Numbered from the stretch's first letter, positions 35,159 through 45,278 are shown. The stretch: DNA of 64,000 bases from Phyllobacteriaceae bacterium (GCA_002708825.1 PAPF01000013.1:1-64000); one strand, 5' to 3'. Numbers and translations are program-made. Notes: generated from the sequence alone by a model not told the origin.

Positions 35159-36316
35159 TCAACTCGGCAGCCGAAGCACCGCCTTGGCCAGGATGTTTCG
35201 CTGGATCTCGTTCGAGCCGCCGAAAATGGCCGGCGCGCGCGCATCCAGGAACAGGTTCATAGCATCGACGCGGTCATTGCCTGTCGCGATGTCGTCGAAA
35301 AGCCGCGCATCCTCACCTGCAAGTGCCAGCGTTTCCTCGGTGATGCGCTGGTAAAGCTCGGTGGTGAAGATCTTCAGCATCGACACGTCGGCGCCCAGTT
35401 CCCCGCCCTCGCGCAGGATGCGGGCATGGCGCTCGAAGGCCGAGCCGAGATCGTAGAGATCGAGCCGGAGCTTCGCATAGCGCGACAGGAAGGCTGGATC
35501 GTCGAAGGCGCCGCGCGCCCTCGCCAGCTTTTCGAGCCGCTCCATGGCGATCTCGGGCCGCGTCGGCGCGCCGAGGAAGATGCGCTCGTGGCCGAGCACC
35601 GACTTGGCCACGGTCCAGCCCTGGTCGATTTCGCCGACCACATTCTCCGCCGGCACCCGCACATCGTCGAAGAAGACCTCGCAGAAATCCGTCTCGCCGC
35701 GCAGGTTTGCGATGGGACGCACACGGACGCCGGGCGACCTCATGTCGACGAGAAGCACGGTGATGCCCTTCTGGCGCACCTTCTCGTCGCGGCTGGTGCG
35801 CACCAGGACGAAAATCCAGTTGGCGCAATGGGCCAGCGTCGTCCAGATCTTCTGCCCGTTGACCACGAACGCGTCGCCGTCGCGCACAGCCGCCGTGCGC
35901 AGGCTGGCAAGATCGGAGCCCGCATTCGGCTCCGAATACCCCTGGCACCAGACATGCTCGCCCGACAGGATTCTCGGCAGGTGGAATGCCTTCTGCTCTT
36001 CGGTGCCGTGCTCGATGAGCAGCGGTCCGACAAGCCCGATGCCGTGGTCCGGAATGCGCGGGCCCCCGAGCCGGCCCCATTCTTCCACGTAGATCATGTG
36101 CTTGGCAGGGCCGAGCCCCATGCCGCCGTGCTCGACAGGCCATGTCGGCGCCAGCCAGCCGGCTTCGGCGAGGCCGTGGTAGAAGACCGCCACCTCGTCG
36201 AAGGTCGGGCGCTGCTTGCGCATGAAGCGCAGTTCCGGCGGACAGCAGTCTTCCACCAGGCGCGCGAAGGCCTGGCGGAAGTCGTCGTCGGATACCGCGT
36301 TCCAGTCCGTGGCCAT
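35159..36316 (-). CDS. Acyl-CoA dehydrogenase, larger subunit of a probable heteromeric pair
   Basis: A 385-residue FAD-dependent acyl-CoA dehydrogenase. Features include the flavin/substrate strand QGYSEPNAGSDLASL, GQKIWTTLAHCANWIFVLVR and the C-terminal FGGSNEIQRNILAK. In the usual Glu position of the C-terminal motif (xEGT) it has GGS, as in steroid/isoprenoid-type FadE subunits. With the shorter, non-canonical dehydrogenase at 37112-38221 it probably makes an alpha2beta2 enzyme, although an enoyl-CoA hydratase gene lies between them. Its start overlaps the hydratase stop by one base. Substrate: a cyclic or branched acyl-CoA is likely, by analogy. Confidence 0.88.
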   Translation of the reverse strand: MATDWNAVSDDDFRQAFARLVEDCCPPELRFMRKQRPTFDEVAVFYHGLAEAGWLAPTWPVEHGGMGLGPAKHMIYVEEWGRLGGPRIPDHGIGLVGPLLIEHGTEEQKAFHLPRILSGEHVWCQGYSEPNAGSDLASLRTAAVRDGDAFVVNGQKIWTTLAHCANWIFVLVRTSRDEKVRQKGITVLLVDMRSPGVRVRPIANLRGETDFCEVFFDDVRVPAENVVGEIDQGWTVAKSVLGHERIFLGAPTRPEIAMERLEKLARARGAFDDPAFLSRYAKLRLDLYDLGSAFERHARILREGGELGADVSMLKIFTTELYQRITEETLALAGEDARLFDDIATGNDRVDAMNLFLDARAPAIFGGSNEIQRNILAKAVLRLPS

Positions 36317-37092
36317 CAGATCTCGTCCTTGAACACCGGTGCGCGCTTTTCCAGGAAGGCGCGCATGGCTTCCTTGGAATCCTCGTGCCGGGTCATTTCC
36401 ACGGTCAGGTTCTGCTCGAAACGGTAGCCGTCGCGCAGCGGCATGTTTTCCACCGTGTTGATGGCGCGCTTGGCCAGTTGCAGCGCCTTCGGGCTCTTGG
36501 ACGCGATGTTGCGGGCGATCTTCATCGCCTCCTCCATCAGGTCCTCAAGCGGCACGCAGGCCTCGATGATGCCGCGCCGGTAGGCCTCCGCCGCCGGCAC
36601 GCGATAGCCGGTCAGGATCATCCGCCGGGCCAGCGAATGCGGGAAGATCCGCATGGTGTGGCGTGCGCCGCCCATCAGGCCGATGTCGATTTCCGGCAGG
36701 CCGAAGACCGCGTTTTCGGACGCCAGGATGATGTCGGCATTGACGATCGGTCCCATGCCGGCACCGAGCGCCGGACCGTTGACCGCGGCGATGACCGGCT
36801 TGCTCGATTCCAGGATGCAGTTGGCCACCTCGCGGGTGCGCCTCAGGTGTTTCGAGGTCTCGCCCTTGACCGCGCCGACATTGCCGCGCGACTTGATGTC
36901 GGCACCGGCCGAGAAGATCTTGCCGCGCCCGGTGATGACGATGCAGCGCACTTCGGGCGTATCCATCAGTTCATCGAAGACGTCCGTCAGTTCCTCGGCG
37001 AATTCCCGCGAAAAGGCGTTGACCGGCGCATTGTCCATCGTCACGACCGCGACGTGATCGGCAATTTCGGTCTTGATGAGATTGTTCTGCAA
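36316..37092 (-). CDS. Enoyl-CoA hydratase/isomerase (crotonase) family
   Basis: A 258-residue crotonase. The oxyanion hole elements are GKIFSAGADIK and NGPALGAGM. Of the two hydratase glutamates, the first position is Gly (ALGAGMGP) while the second is kept in GLPEIDIG, so hydration chemistry may be altered. It is a paralogue of the gene at 51752-52522 with the same NGPALGAGMG/LG and (G/A)SENAV(F/L)G(L/M)PEI layout. It lies between the two acyl-CoA dehydrogenase genes of this operon. Confidence 0.88.
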   Translation of the reverse strand: MQNNLIKTEIADHVAVVTMDNAPVNAFSREFAEELTDVFDELMDTPEVRCIVITGRGKIFSAGADIKSRGNVGAVKGETSKHLRRTREVANCILESSKPVIAAVNGPALGAGMGPIVNADIILASENAVFGLPEIDIGLMGGARHTMRIFPHSLARRMILTGYRVPAAEAYRRGIIEACVPLEDLMEEAMKIARNIASKSPKALQLAKRAINTVENMPLRDGYRFEQNLTVEMTRHEDSKEAMRAFLEKRAPVFKDEI

Positions 37093-37111
37093 GTGATCTC
37101 TCCTCCGGCGG

Positions 37112-38221
37112 TCAGGCCGCGCGTTCCAGGTTCACGAAAGCCAGGCGCAGTTCTTCCGGCTGGCCCAGCATGGCATTCAGGCTGATCGCCCGCTTGAGAA
37201 AAAGGCCGATGTCGCATTCATCGGTAAAGCCCATCGCACCGTGCAGATGCACCGCGCGCCGGCAGATGGAAACGGCGGCATCCCCGGCCCGCGCCTTGGC
37301 CGCGAGAATGGCGAGCGCGGCGGCACGCCCCTCGCCTGCTTCGGCTTCCTCGACCGCGTTGTTCACGGCCGCAAAGGCCAGTTCCGCATCGCTCCACATG
37401 TCCACCAGCCGATGCTGGATGGCCTGGAAGCTGGCGATGGGCTTGCCGAACTGGATGCGTGTCGTCGTGTAGTCGATGGTCGCCTGCAACGCCTGCGCCG
37501 CGATACCGGCCAGTTCCGCGGCCAGCGCCAGGCGGGTGGCGGCGACGGCACGTTCCAGGAGCGGAGCGCAGATGTCCGGTCCGATCACGAGGCCGGTCGC
37601 CGGCACATGGCACCCGTCCAGCCGCAGCGTACCGAGCAGCGCGCCGTCGACGCTTCGCTGGAGATCAAGCCCGAGCCCGGAAATTCCGGCCGGCACGCTG
37701 AAAAAGGCCGGGCCGCCTTCGCATTGGCCCATGACCAGGAAATCGGTGGCGCCTTGCGCCTGGTCGACATGCGCCACTGCGCCCGACAGCGTGAACCCGT
37801 CCCCATCGGCACGGGCTTGAACGGTGCCGTTGCGCCATGCCCGGGCCACGATCAGGCTGCCATCGGCCAGGCCCGAGGCCAGCCGGGCGCCTTCGGCATT
37901 GTCCGGCGCGCCGTTGAACAACGTGGAGAGGAACACGGCGGAACCGGCGACCGGTTCGCAGATCAGCGCCCGTCCCAGCGCTTCCGACAGCACCGCCTGC
38001 TCGCGCGGCCCAAGGCCCGATCCGCCAAGCGCCTCGCTCAGCATGAGGCCTGTCCAGCCCGCTTCCGCCATCGCGCCCCACAGCTCACGATCCATGTCGG
38101 CGCCGGCCTCGCGGCGCGCACGCAGCGAGGCTGCCCCGGGATGATGCGCGGCCAGCGCAGCCACGCTGTCGCGCAGCATTTCCAGCGTTCCGTCGCCATC
38201 ATCGAAATGCAATTGCGGCAT
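37112..38221 (-). CDS. Acyl-CoA dehydrogenase-like smaller subunit
   Basis: A 369-residue dehydrogenase-like protein. Core motifs such as [39 protein letters not shown] and [20 protein letters not shown] are present, but the FAD-contact segment and the C-terminal catalytic-loop motif are divergent, as in the smaller subunits of heteromeric steroid-type FadE enzymes. It probably partners the 385-residue enzyme encoded two genes downstream. It follows the acyl-CoA ligase by 45 bases on the same strand. Confidence 0.85.
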   Translation of the reverse strand: MPQLHFDDGDGTLEMLRDSVAALAAHHPGAASLRARREAGADMDRELWGAMAEAGWTGLMLSEALGGSGLGPREQAVLSEALGRALICEPVAGSAVFLSTLFNGAPDNAEGARLASGLADGSLIVARAWRNGTVQARADGDGFTLSGAVAHVDQAQGATDFLVMGQCEGGPAFFSVPAGISGLGLDLQRSVDGALLGTLRLDGCHVPATGLVIGPDICAPLLERAVAATRLALAAELAGIAAQALQATIDYTTTRIQFGKPIASFQAIQHRLVDMWSDAELAFAAVNNAVEEAEAGEGRAAALAILAAKARAGDAAVSICRRAVHLHGAMGFTDECDIGLFLKRAISLNAMLGQPEELRLAFVNLERAA

Positions 38222-38266
38222 TCTTCCTCCCCGGTCCCGCCGGACCCATCCGGCGCTGCGCTTGCC

Positions 38267-39898
38267 TCAGGCCGGCAGCGCGTGTCCGCGAAACTGTTCG
38301 CGCAGCTTCGTCTTTTGCAATTTGCCCGTCGCCGTGTGCGGCAGTTCGTCGACAAAGGCGATGTCGTCGGGCAGCCACCACTTGGCGACCCTGCCGGCAA
38401 GAAAGTCCATCAGCGCCTCGCGCGTGGGCTGGCGTCCCGCCTTGGCGACCACGATGAGGAACGGCCGCTCCTGCCAGCGATCATGCGGCAGGCCGATCAC
38501 CGCGGCTTCCTGCACGTCCGGATGCGCCATCGCAGCGTTCTCGAGGTCGATGGAGGAGATCCATTCGCCGCCCGACTTGATGACGTCCTTGGACCTGTCG
38601 GTGATCTGGACATAGCCATCGGATGTGATCTTGGCGACATCACCGGTGGCGAACCAGCCCTCGGCATCGACCACCGTACCGCCCTCGCCCTTGAAGTAGC
38701 CGGCCGTCACCCAGGGGCCACGCACCTTCAGATCTCCCGCAACGGAACCGTCCTGCGGCAATGGCGACCCGTCCTCGCCGACAATGCGCAGTTCCACACC
38801 GTAGATGGCGCGCCCCTGCAGCACCTGCACATCCACCTGCTGTTCCTCTGGAAGCGCCTCGTGCTTCGGCAGGAGATTGCCGATGGAGGCGAGCGGACTC
38901 GTTTCGCTCATGCCCCAGGCGTGGATCACGAAGACGCCGAAATCCTTGCGGAAGCGCTCGATGATGGCGCGCGGCGCGGCCGATCCGCCGACGACGACCC
39001 GTTCGAGGCAGAGCTTCGATGTATCGATGCCGGGCGTCTCGTCGACATGCCTGAACAGGCCGAGCCAGACGGTAGGCACGCCCAGCGAGAAGTTGCAACG
39101 CTCCGCCACGGCCAGATCGAACAGGTTCTTGCCGTCAAGATGCGGGCCGGGCAGGACGAGCTTGGCCCCGCACATGGCCGCGGCATAGGGAATGCCCCAG
39201 GCGTTGACATGGAAAAGCGGCACGGCCAGCAGCACGCTGTCGGCGCTGGAAAGCCTCAGGCCGTCGGCGGCGCAGGCGGCGAAGGAATGCAGCACCGTGG
39301 AGCGGTGCGAATAGAGCACGCCCTTCGGATTGCCCGTCGTGCCGGACGTGTAGCACAGCGACGAAGCGGTCTTCTCGTCGAACTCCGGCCAGGTGAATTC
39401 GTCGTCCTCACCGGCCAGCAGGTCCTCGTAGACCGCACAGCCTTCCGGAGAGGACGGCAGGTGTGCCCTGTCCGTCATGGCGACGAAGGTCTCCACCTTG
39501 CCGAGCTTTGCCTGGAGGTCGCCGACCAGCTTGTCGAAGGTGATGTCGAAGAACAGCACCCGGCTTTCGGCATGGTTGAGGATATAGTCGATCTGCTCGG
39601 GGAACAGGCGCGGATTGACCGTGTGCAGGACCGCACCGATGCCGGAGACCGCGAAGTAAAGCTCCATGTGCCGGTGCGTGTTCCAGGCCAGCGTCGCCAC
39701 CCGGTCGCCCGGACGCACGCCCATGGCCAGCAGCGCCTTGCCGAGCTTCGCCGCCCGCGACCTCAGTTCGCGGTAATTGGTGCGCACATCCGTTCCCTCA
39801 CAGGTCCGGCTGACGATCTCCACATCCGGATGATAGGTCGCGGCGTGCTCGATCAGTGACGAAATCAGCAACTGCCGGTTCTGCATGAGTCCGAGCAT
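38267..39898 (-). CDS. AMP-dependent acyl-CoA synthetase/ligase
   Basis: A 543-residue acyl-adenylate-forming enzyme that activates a carboxylic acid with ATP and CoA. Motifs: the P-loop-like [16 protein letters not shown] (about 183-198), the aromatic-site ALFHVN-type sequence [21 protein letters not shown] (about 320), [10 protein letters not shown] and the catalytic Lys in [13 protein letters not shown] near the C-terminus. The type is the medium/long-chain ligase group. First gene of the ligase-dehydrogenase-hydratase-dehydrogenase-liv run. Its promoter region carries both a TetR box (39956-39973) and an IclR site (39998-40015), marking it as the control point. Confidence 0.92.
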   Translation of the reverse strand: MLGLMQNRQLLISSLIEHAATYHPDVEIVSRTCEGTDVRTNYRELRSRAAKLGKALLAMGVRPGDRVATLAWNTHRHMELYFAVSGIGAVLHTVNPRLFPEQIDYILNHAESRVLFFDITFDKLVGDLQAKLGKVETFVAMTDRAHLPSSPEGCAVYEDLLAGEDDEFTWPEFDEKTASSLCYTSGTTGNPKGVLYSHRSTVLHSFAACAADGLRLSSADSVLLAVPLFHVNAWGIPYAAAMCGAKLVLPGPHLDGKNLFDLAVAERCNFSLGVPTVWLGLFRHVDETPGIDTSKLCLERVVVGGSAAPRAIIERFRKDFGVFVIHAWGMSETSPLASIGNLLPKHEALPEEQQVDVQVLQGRAIYGVELRIVGEDGSPLPQDGSVAGDLKVRGPWVTAGYFKGEGGTVVDAEGWFATGDVAKITSDGYVQITDRSKDVIKSGGEWISSIDLENAAMAHPDVQEAAVIGLPHDRWQERPFLIVVAKAGRQPTREALMDFLAGRVAKWWLPDDIAFVDELPHTATGKLQKTKLREQFRGHALPA

Positions 39899-39955
39899 GC
39901 GGTCTTCTCTCCTCCCACTGTCGCCCGTGATCCGGGTCTGGCCGGACTTTCCGGC

Positions 39956-39973
39956 TAACTGACCGGTAAGTCA
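39956..39973 (-). promoter_or_regulatory. TetR-type operator upstream of the acyl-CoA ligase
   Basis: On the minus strand the site reads TGACTTACCGGTCAGTTA, 16 of 18 matches to the palindrome TGACTGACCGGTCAGTCA found at other promoters here. A TTGACT at its upstream edge could serve as the -35 element. It lies about 58 bases upstream of the ligase start. Confidence 0.7.
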
Positions 39974-39997
39974 ACGTCTGCAGCCACCCGATCCAAA

Positions 39998-40015
39998 GTT
40001 TCAGAAATGTGAAAC
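39998..40015 (-). promoter_or_regulatory. Probable IclR site upstream of the acyl-CoA ligase
   Basis: GTTTCAGAAATGTGAAAC has perfect outer GTTTCA/TGAAAC arms, and its reverse complement matches 17 of 18 bases at the iclR promoter. A further half-site GTTTCACGAAAG follows at 40023-40034. It lies just upstream of the TetR box, the position expected of an activator. Confidence 0.6.
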
Positions 40016-40037
40016 CACCCCGGTTTCACGAAAGCCG

Positions 40038-40841
40038 CTACCGGTGGAATTCCGGCTTCCGCTTTTCCAGGAACGCGGCCAGTCCCTCGCGCGCCTCGGC
40101 GCCGAACCGTGCCCGGTTGATGCCCCGTGCCTCCAGGTCAAGCTGGCTCGCCAGGTCGTTGAACGGTGCGGCGGCGATTTCGGCCTTGATGACGGCTTGG
40201 GCGCCGGATGCGCCGGCAGTGAGTTCGCCCGCGAGGGCCATGGCATCGCCGAGCGCCCTGCCCGGCTCGCTCAGCGTGTTGACAACACCGGCTGCGTGCA
40301 GCCTCTCCGCGCTGGCCGGACGGCCGAGCAGGCAGAGTTCGCCCACCAACTGGCGCGGCAGTGCGCCGGTCAGGAAATGCGTCACACCGCCATCGGGCGT
40401 GAGGCCGACCTTGACATAGGAAACGAGGAACCTGGCACCTTGCGCAGCCACGATCAGGTCGCAGGCAAGCGCCAGCGAAAAGCCTGCCCCCGCCGCGCCG
40501 CCTTCCACCGCAGCGATCACCGGCTTGGGGCAATGGCGGATGGCAAGGATCATGGCGTTGAGCGCATCGGTGTTGGCGGTGGCCTCGGCCATGGTCCCTG
40601 CGGCGCTGCGCTGCAGGTTTGTGACATTGCCGCCGGAGCAGAAGAAGCCGCCCGCGCCCGACACCACGATCGCGCGCACCGAACTGTCCTCGGCTGCGTC
40701 GATGATCCGGCGCTGCAAGTCCCGGTAGTTTTCCGGGCCTATGGAATTGCGGCTTTGCGGCCCGTCCAGCGTCAGCACCCGTATGGTGCCTTCCTGTTCG
40801 GCCTTGAGGACCGTGCCAGTCCCGTTGTTCGTGTTCGTCAT
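40038..40841 (-). CDS. Enoyl-CoA hydratase/isomerase (crotonase) family, PaaG-like
   Basis: A 267-residue crotonase. Oxyanion-hole elements are AGGFFCSGGNVTNL and EGGAAGAGFSLALACD. Both hydratase glutamate positions are replaced; the region SYVKVGLTPDGGVTHFL resembles PaaG-type isomerases. It may catalyse a double-bond shift or ring reaction and not hydration. ATG at 40841 chosen; a TTG at 40871 is in frame but would overlap the CoA-transferase stop. It is last in the run tctB-tctA-dehydrogenase-CoA-transferase-crotonase. Confidence 0.87.
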   Translation of the reverse strand: MTNTNNGTGTVLKAEQEGTIRVLTLDGPQSRNSIGPENYRDLQRRIIDAAEDSSVRAIVVSGAGGFFCSGGNVTNLQRSAAGTMAEATANTDALNAMILAIRHCPKPVIAAVEGGAAGAGFSLALACDLIVAAQGARFLVSYVKVGLTPDGGVTHFLTGALPRQLVGELCLLGRPASAERLHAAGVVNTLSEPGRALGDAMALAGELTAGASGAQAVIKAEIAAAPFNDLASQLDLEARGINRARFGAEAREGLAAFLEKRKPEFHR

Positions 40842-40867
40842 GGTTCTGCTTTCCGCCCGTCCGGAGG

Positions 40868-42079
40868 TCAAATGATCCCTTGCGACCTCAATGCCGCGAT
40901 TTCGCTTTCCGACAGGCCGAGCCGTTCGGAAAAAACCGTGTCATTGTCCGCGCCGATCCCCTTCGCGGCCCAGCGGATGCGCCCCGGCGCATTGCGCAGT
41001 TTCGGCACCACGCCCTGCATGCGCACCGTGCCGAAATCCTCGTCCGGAACGGAAGGAATGGCATCGCGGGCAGCGAACTGCCGGTCCTCGAAGATCTGCT
41101 CCACCGAATAGACAGGCGCGATCGTCCCGTGATGGGCATGGAAGGCATCGAGAACCGTCTCAAGGTCGTTTGCGCCGATGAAACCGGCGAAATGGACGTC
41201 CAGTTCCTCCGCATGGGCAAGCCGCCCGTTATTGGTGAAAAAACGCGGATCCGCTGCCAGTTCCGGATGGCTGATGGCCTTGCAATTGTTGAGAAATGTG
41301 GAGTTGGTCGAACTCGCAACCGTGACGTAGCGCCCGTCCGCCGTGCGGTAGACATTGGATGGCGCGGTATACTGGTTGTAATTGCCGTTGCGCTGGCGGA
41401 TGGCGCCAAGCTGGTCATATTCGATGGCGATGTTCTCCAGCAGGCGGAATGTCGCCTCGGTCAGGGCAAGGTCGATTTCCTCGCCCTGGCAGCGGTTGCG
41501 GTCGATGCCATGCAGCGCGGCGAGAATGGAAAAGGCACCGAACAGGCCGCCGAAGGCATCGGCCAGCGGATAGCCGGGATGGATCGGCGGACCGTCGCCA
41601 TGCCCGGTGATATGTGTCAGTCCGCCCATCGCCTCGAAGATGCGCGCGAAGCCGCCCTGGCTGGCCTTCGGTCCGGTCTGGCCGAAGGCCGAGACGCGCA
41701 GGATCACGAGCTTCGGATTGATCGCCCACAGCGTATCGCGGTCCAGCCCCCATTTTTCCAGCGTGCCGGGCCTGAAGTTCTCGATCAGCACGTCGCTGGT
41801 GGCCACGAACCGCTTGAGGATGTCCGCGCCTTCCGGGCGGCGCAGGTCCAGCGTGGCGAACGTCTTTCCGCGATTGGTGACCTTCCACCACAGCGGCTTG
41901 CCGTCCTTGTAGGGCGGAAAGGTGCGCAGGCCGTCGCCATGGCCCGGCATCTCGAACTTGATGACATCGGCGCCGAAATCCGCCAGCAGCGAGGCGGCGA
42001 AAGGCGCGGCGATGATGGTGGCGATGTCGATGACCCTGAGACCGGCCAGCGGGCCGAAGGTTTCGTTTTCCCCGTTCAT
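40868..42079 (-). CDS. CaiB/BaiF family (family III) CoA-transferase
   Basis: A 403-residue CoA-transferase. The opening GPLAGLRVIDIATIIAAPFA, DFGADVIKFEMPGHGD and the DLRRPEGADILKRFVATSDV segment are typical, and the catalytic Asp is expected in YPLADAFGGLFGAFSI. Such enzymes move CoA between organic acids, for instance from succinyl-CoA or a pathway product to a new substrate. It is between a canonical acyl-CoA dehydrogenase and a crotonase on the same strand, so it offers a second, ATP-free way of making the acyl-CoA. Confidence 0.92.
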   Translation of the reverse strand: MNGENETFGPLAGLRVIDIATIIAAPFAASLLADFGADVIKFEMPGHGDGLRTFPPYKDGKPLWWKVTNRGKTFATLDLRRPEGADILKRFVATSDVLIENFRPGTLEKWGLDRDTLWAINPKLVILRVSAFGQTGPKASQGGFARIFEAMGGLTHITGHGDGPPIHPGYPLADAFGGLFGAFSILAALHGIDRNRCQGEEIDLALTEATFRLLENIAIEYDQLGAIRQRNGNYNQYTAPSNVYRTADGRYVTVASSTNSTFLNNCKAISHPELAADPRFFTNNGRLAHAEELDVHFAGFIGANDLETVLDAFHAHHGTIAPVYSVEQIFEDRQFAARDAIPSVPDEDFGTVRMQGVVPKLRNAPGRIRWAAKGIGADNDTVFSERLGLSESEIAALRSQGII

Positions 42080-42095
42080 GGTTCCCCCGTCCGGT

Positions 42096-43280
42096 TCAGG
42101 CCATGGCCCGGCCGTGCCGGATCATCGCCCTGGCGATGTTGATCTGGTTGATTTGCGACGTGCCTTCGAACAGGCGGAACAGGCGCACATCGCGGTAGAA
42201 ACGGGCAATCGGCTGGTCGTCCATGAAGCCGGCGCCGCCCAGCACCTGTACCGCACGGTCCGCCACGCGGCCCACCATCTCGGTGGCGAAGAGCTTGGCC
42301 GCGGCGATGTCGACATGCGGCCGCGGTTGCTCGTCGAACCGGCGGGCCACATCCAGGACGAGCGCGCGTGCGGCTGCCAGTTCACTGTAACTTTCGCCCA
42401 GAAGGACCTGTATCGCTTGGAATTCATGGATCTTCTGGCCGAACTGCTCGCGCCGGGCGGCATAGGCCAGCGCCTCGTCCAGCAGGCGTTGGGCCTGACC
42501 GACCGCCGTGGCCGCGACATGGGTGCGCGCATGATTGATGCCGCGCAGCGCCTTCTTCAGCCCGCCCCCTTCCTCACCGCCGAGCAGGCGGCTGGCCGGC
42601 ACGCGGACCTTGTCGAACACGATGCCACCGACATCGGAGCCGCGCTGGCCCATCATCGCATAGGGTTCGGAGGCGGTGACGCCGGGCGTTGCGCGGTCGA
42701 CCAGGAACACCGACATGTCCTCGGAAGTGCCCTCGCCGGTCTTCGCCATGACGAGATAGAGATCGGCAATCGGCGCATTGGTGATGTAGCGCTTGGCGCC
42801 GTCGATGACGTAGTGGTCGCCCTCGCGCACGGCCCGCGTCGCGATGTTGGCGGCATCCGTGCCGGCCTGTTCCTCGGTCAGGGCGAAGGAAGCGGTCACC
42901 TTTCCCGCGGCCATGTCCGGCAGGAAGGCTTCCCGCTGCGCCGGCGTGCCGTATTCGTTCAGGGTCTGCGAGCACAGCCCGATGGTGGTGGAAAAGCGCG
43001 ACCGGAAGGCAGCGCTCGCCTGCGTGAACTCCATCGTCAGGCGGACCTGTTCCTCCATCGACCAGTCCAGCCCGCCCAGCGCGCGCGGCAGCGAAATCCC
43101 GAACAGGCCGAGATCGCGCATGCGCTGGACAAGCGCATCGGGAATGCGGTTGTCCGCCCAGGTCCGGTCCTCCGCAGGGATCAGTTCGTGCTGCGTGAAG
43201 CGGCGGATCGTGTCGAGATAGGTGGCGAAATCCATCGAGCGGATGTCAGCGGTGCCCGTCTTGCCGGCCGGAATGTCCAT
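42096..43280 (-). CDS. Acyl-CoA dehydrogenase (canonical)
   Basis: A 394-residue FAD enzyme. TEEQAGTDAANIATRAVREG with GAKRYITNAPIADLYLVMAK form the flavin/substrate region, and the C-terminal motif LFEGTSQINQINIAR retains the catalytic Glu, unlike the other dehydrogenases here. Two adjacent ATGs (43283, 43280) follow AGGAGG; the second has the better seven-base spacing. It follows tctA by 16 bases, so it belongs to the tctB-tctA operon. Confidence 0.92.
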   Translation of the reverse strand: MDIPAGKTGTADIRSMDFATYLDTIRRFTQHELIPAEDRTWADNRIPDALVQRMRDLGLFGISLPRALGGLDWSMEEQVRLTMEFTQASAAFRSRFSTTIGLCSQTLNEYGTPAQREAFLPDMAAGKVTASFALTEEQAGTDAANIATRAVREGDHYVIDGAKRYITNAPIADLYLVMAKTGEGTSEDMSVFLVDRATPGVTASEPYAMMGQRGSDVGGIVFDKVRVPASRLLGGEEGGGLKKALRGINHARTHVAATAVGQAQRLLDEALAYAARREQFGQKIHEFQAIQVLLGESYSELAAARALVLDVARRFDEQPRPHVDIAAAKLFATEMVGRVADRAVQVLGGAGFMDDQPIARFYRDVRLFRLFEGTSQINQINIARAMIRHGRAMA

Positions 43281-43296
43281 CATGCGTCCTCCTGCG

Positions 43297-44826
43297 TCAC
43301 GCATTGGTTTTCGCATTGGTGCGCGATCCGCCCGCGGTGACGAGGCGCAGGAGCGCGCGGACCCCGAACCAGCCGATGATGGCGAACACGATGACCATGA
43401 TCACGCCGCTGATCGGCCGTTCCAGGAAGGTTGCGAGATTGCCTCCCGAGACCACCAGCGCCCGCCGGAAATATTCCTCCATCATCGGCCCGAGGACGAA
43501 GCCGAGCAGCATCGGCGCCACCTCGAAGCGCAGAAGCTTCATGCCGACGCCCAGGAAGCCGAAGGCCAGCAGGACGTAGATGTCGATGACCTGGAACTTC
43601 ACCGAATAGATGCCGATGCAGATGAAGGTGACAATGACCGGGAACAGGTAGTGATACGGGATTGCCAGCAGGCGGACCCAGATGCCGATGAGCGGCAGGG
43701 TCAGGACCAGCAGGAAGATGTTGCCGATGATGAAGCTGACGACGAGGCCCCAGAACAGGTCCGGCGATCCCGAAATCACGTTCGGTCCGGGCAGGATGCC
43801 GTGGATCATCATCACCCCGAGCATGATGGCCATGACCGGGTCGCCCGGAATGCCGAGGCTCAGCGTCGGGATGAAGGCCGATTGCACAGCGGCGTTGTTG
43901 GCTGCTTCCGGCGCGGCCACGCCTTCGATGGCACCCTTGCCGAAGGCTTCCGGATTCCGGCTGACACGCTTCTCGATGGCATAGGAGATGAAGGTGGCCA
44001 CCACGCCGCCCGTGCCGGGCAACGCCCCGAAGAAGGCGCCAACGCCGGATCCCCGCGCCATCGGCATGGCCGAGCGCTTCCATTCGTCCTTCGACGGCAG
44101 CATGGAGCGCAGCGTGATGTCCCTGGCGCTCGCCTGCGTGCGGATGCGCCGCCCGGCGCTGGCGATGATCTCGGGCATGCCGAACAGGCCGATGGCCACC
44201 GCCACCAGCGAGAGGCCGTCGTAGAATTCCGGAAAGCCGAAAGTGAAGCGCGCCACGCCGCTGTTGAGATCGAGGCCGACCAGGCCGAGCACGAGACCGA
44301 GCGAAACCGCCGCCAGCGACCGCACCGGACGGCCGGAACCGATGAAGGCCGCCGCGATCAGCCCGAGCAGCATCAGCGCGAAATATTCCTGCGGCCCGAA
44401 TTCCAGCGCAAGCCGCGCCAGTGGCACGGAGAACAGCGAGAGCAGCATGACGCCAAACAGGCTGCCGACGAAGGACGCGATGGCTGTCATGAACAGGGCA
44501 ACGCCGGCCTTGCCGCTCTTCGCCATGGGATAGCCGTCGATGGCGGTGACGGCACTGGTCGCGGTTCCGGGGAGGTTCAGGAGGATCGAAGCCGTCGAGC
44601 CGCCATAGGAGGCGCCGTAATAAATCCCCGCCAGCATGATCAGCGCGAAATTCGGCTGCAGGTGATAGGTGATCGGCAGCAGCATGGCGAGCGTGGCCAT
44701 GGTCCCGATGCCCGGCAGGACGCCGACCAGCATGCCGAGCGTCACGCCGGCAAGGCAGTAGAACAGGCCGTCAAGCGAGGCGGCAACGGAAAGGCCGAGC
44801 GCCAGGTTGTCGAACAGCTCGATCAT
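43297..44826 (-). CDS. Tripartite tricarboxylate transporter large permease (TctA family)
   Basis: A 509-residue polytopic membrane protein with about 11-12 helices. TctA landmarks are GVLPGIGTMATLAMLLP, YGASYGGSTASILLNLPGTA with its glycine-rich hairpin, GALPGTGGVVATFISYA and EAANNAAVQSAFIPTL. It carries organic acids with proton or sodium symport, using a TctC receptor; the best candidate receptor is encoded 8 kb away at 52725-53702. It overlaps tctB by four bases. Confidence 0.93.
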   Translation of the reverse strand: MIELFDNLALGLSVAASLDGLFYCLAGVTLGMLVGVLPGIGTMATLAMLLPITYHLQPNFALIMLAGIYYGASYGGSTASILLNLPGTATSAVTAIDGYPMAKSGKAGVALFMTAIASFVGSLFGVMLLSLFSVPLARLALEFGPQEYFALMLLGLIAAAFIGSGRPVRSLAAVSLGLVLGLVGLDLNSGVARFTFGFPEFYDGLSLVAVAIGLFGMPEIIASAGRRIRTQASARDITLRSMLPSKDEWKRSAMPMARGSGVGAFFGALPGTGGVVATFISYAIEKRVSRNPEAFGKGAIEGVAAPEAANNAAVQSAFIPTLSLGIPGDPVMAIMLGVMMIHGILPGPNVISGSPDLFWGLVVSFIIGNIFLLVLTLPLIGIWVRLLAIPYHYLFPVIVTFICIGIYSVKFQVIDIYVLLAFGFLGVGMKLLRFEVAPMLLGFVLGPMMEEYFRRALVVSGGNLATFLERPISGVIMVIVFAIIGWFGVRALLRLVTAGGSRTNAKTNA

Positions 44827-45278
44827 GACGGGAAAGCCTCGATCTGGATGCCGAGCGCCATGTTGAAGATGACAAAGGCCCCGGTCGCCGTCGCCAGCGC
44901 CAGGATCGCGCCGGAAAGCAGCGTCATGCGGACATCCGACTGGCTGGCGAGAAACGTCGTGATGAAGGCTGTCGGCACAAGCCCTGCCCGCTCGATCAGC
45001 AGGGCGAAGGCGAGAAAGGCAGATCCCAGCAGGATCATGCCGCGCAGCGTGCCCATCGAGCCCGCGCCGAACGGCTTTTCCTTGCTGCCGAGCACGATCA
45101 GCAGGAGGCCCATCAGGGCCAGCACCGCGCCGAGCAGCACGGGGAAATAGCCCGGACCCATGTTGCGCAGCGTGCCCATCCGGAAGCCGAATGCCTCCAA
45201 CACGATATAGGCGCCGATTGCCAGGGCGATCAGCCCGCCGATGAGGTCACTGCTTCTGTTGGCCAGTATCCCGCGCAT
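44823..45278 (-). CDS. Tripartite tricarboxylate transporter small permease (TctB family)
   Basis: A 151-residue membrane protein with four hydrophobic helices (about 10-30, 40-58, 72-95 and 118-140). The motif MGPGYFPVLLGAVLALMG is a TctB hallmark. The ATG at 45278 follows GGGAGG. It overlaps tctA by four bases. About 110 bases separate it from the preceding SDR gene on the same strand. Confidence 0.92.
   Translation of the reverse strand: MRGILANRSSDLIGGLIALAIGAYIVLEAFGFRMGTLRNMGPGYFPVLLGAVLALMGLLLIVLGSKEKPFGAGSMGTLRGMILLGSAFLAFALLIERAGLVPTAFITTFLASQSDVRMTLLSGAILALATATGAFVIFNMALGIQIEAFPS

Noticed and set aside
37241-39859. A very long plus-strand open frame (over 850 codons) opposite the dehydrogenase and ligase genes
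   Set aside because: It is the antisense shadow of well-supported genes; its translation is low-complexity Arg/Gly/His-rich with no family resemblance, and high G+C codon bias explains the openness.
43222-45150. Over 600-codon plus-strand frame opposite tctA/tctB
   Set aside because: The product is an Asp/Gln/His/Arg-rich string typical of reverse complements of membrane protein genes; tctA and tctB are certain on the other strand.
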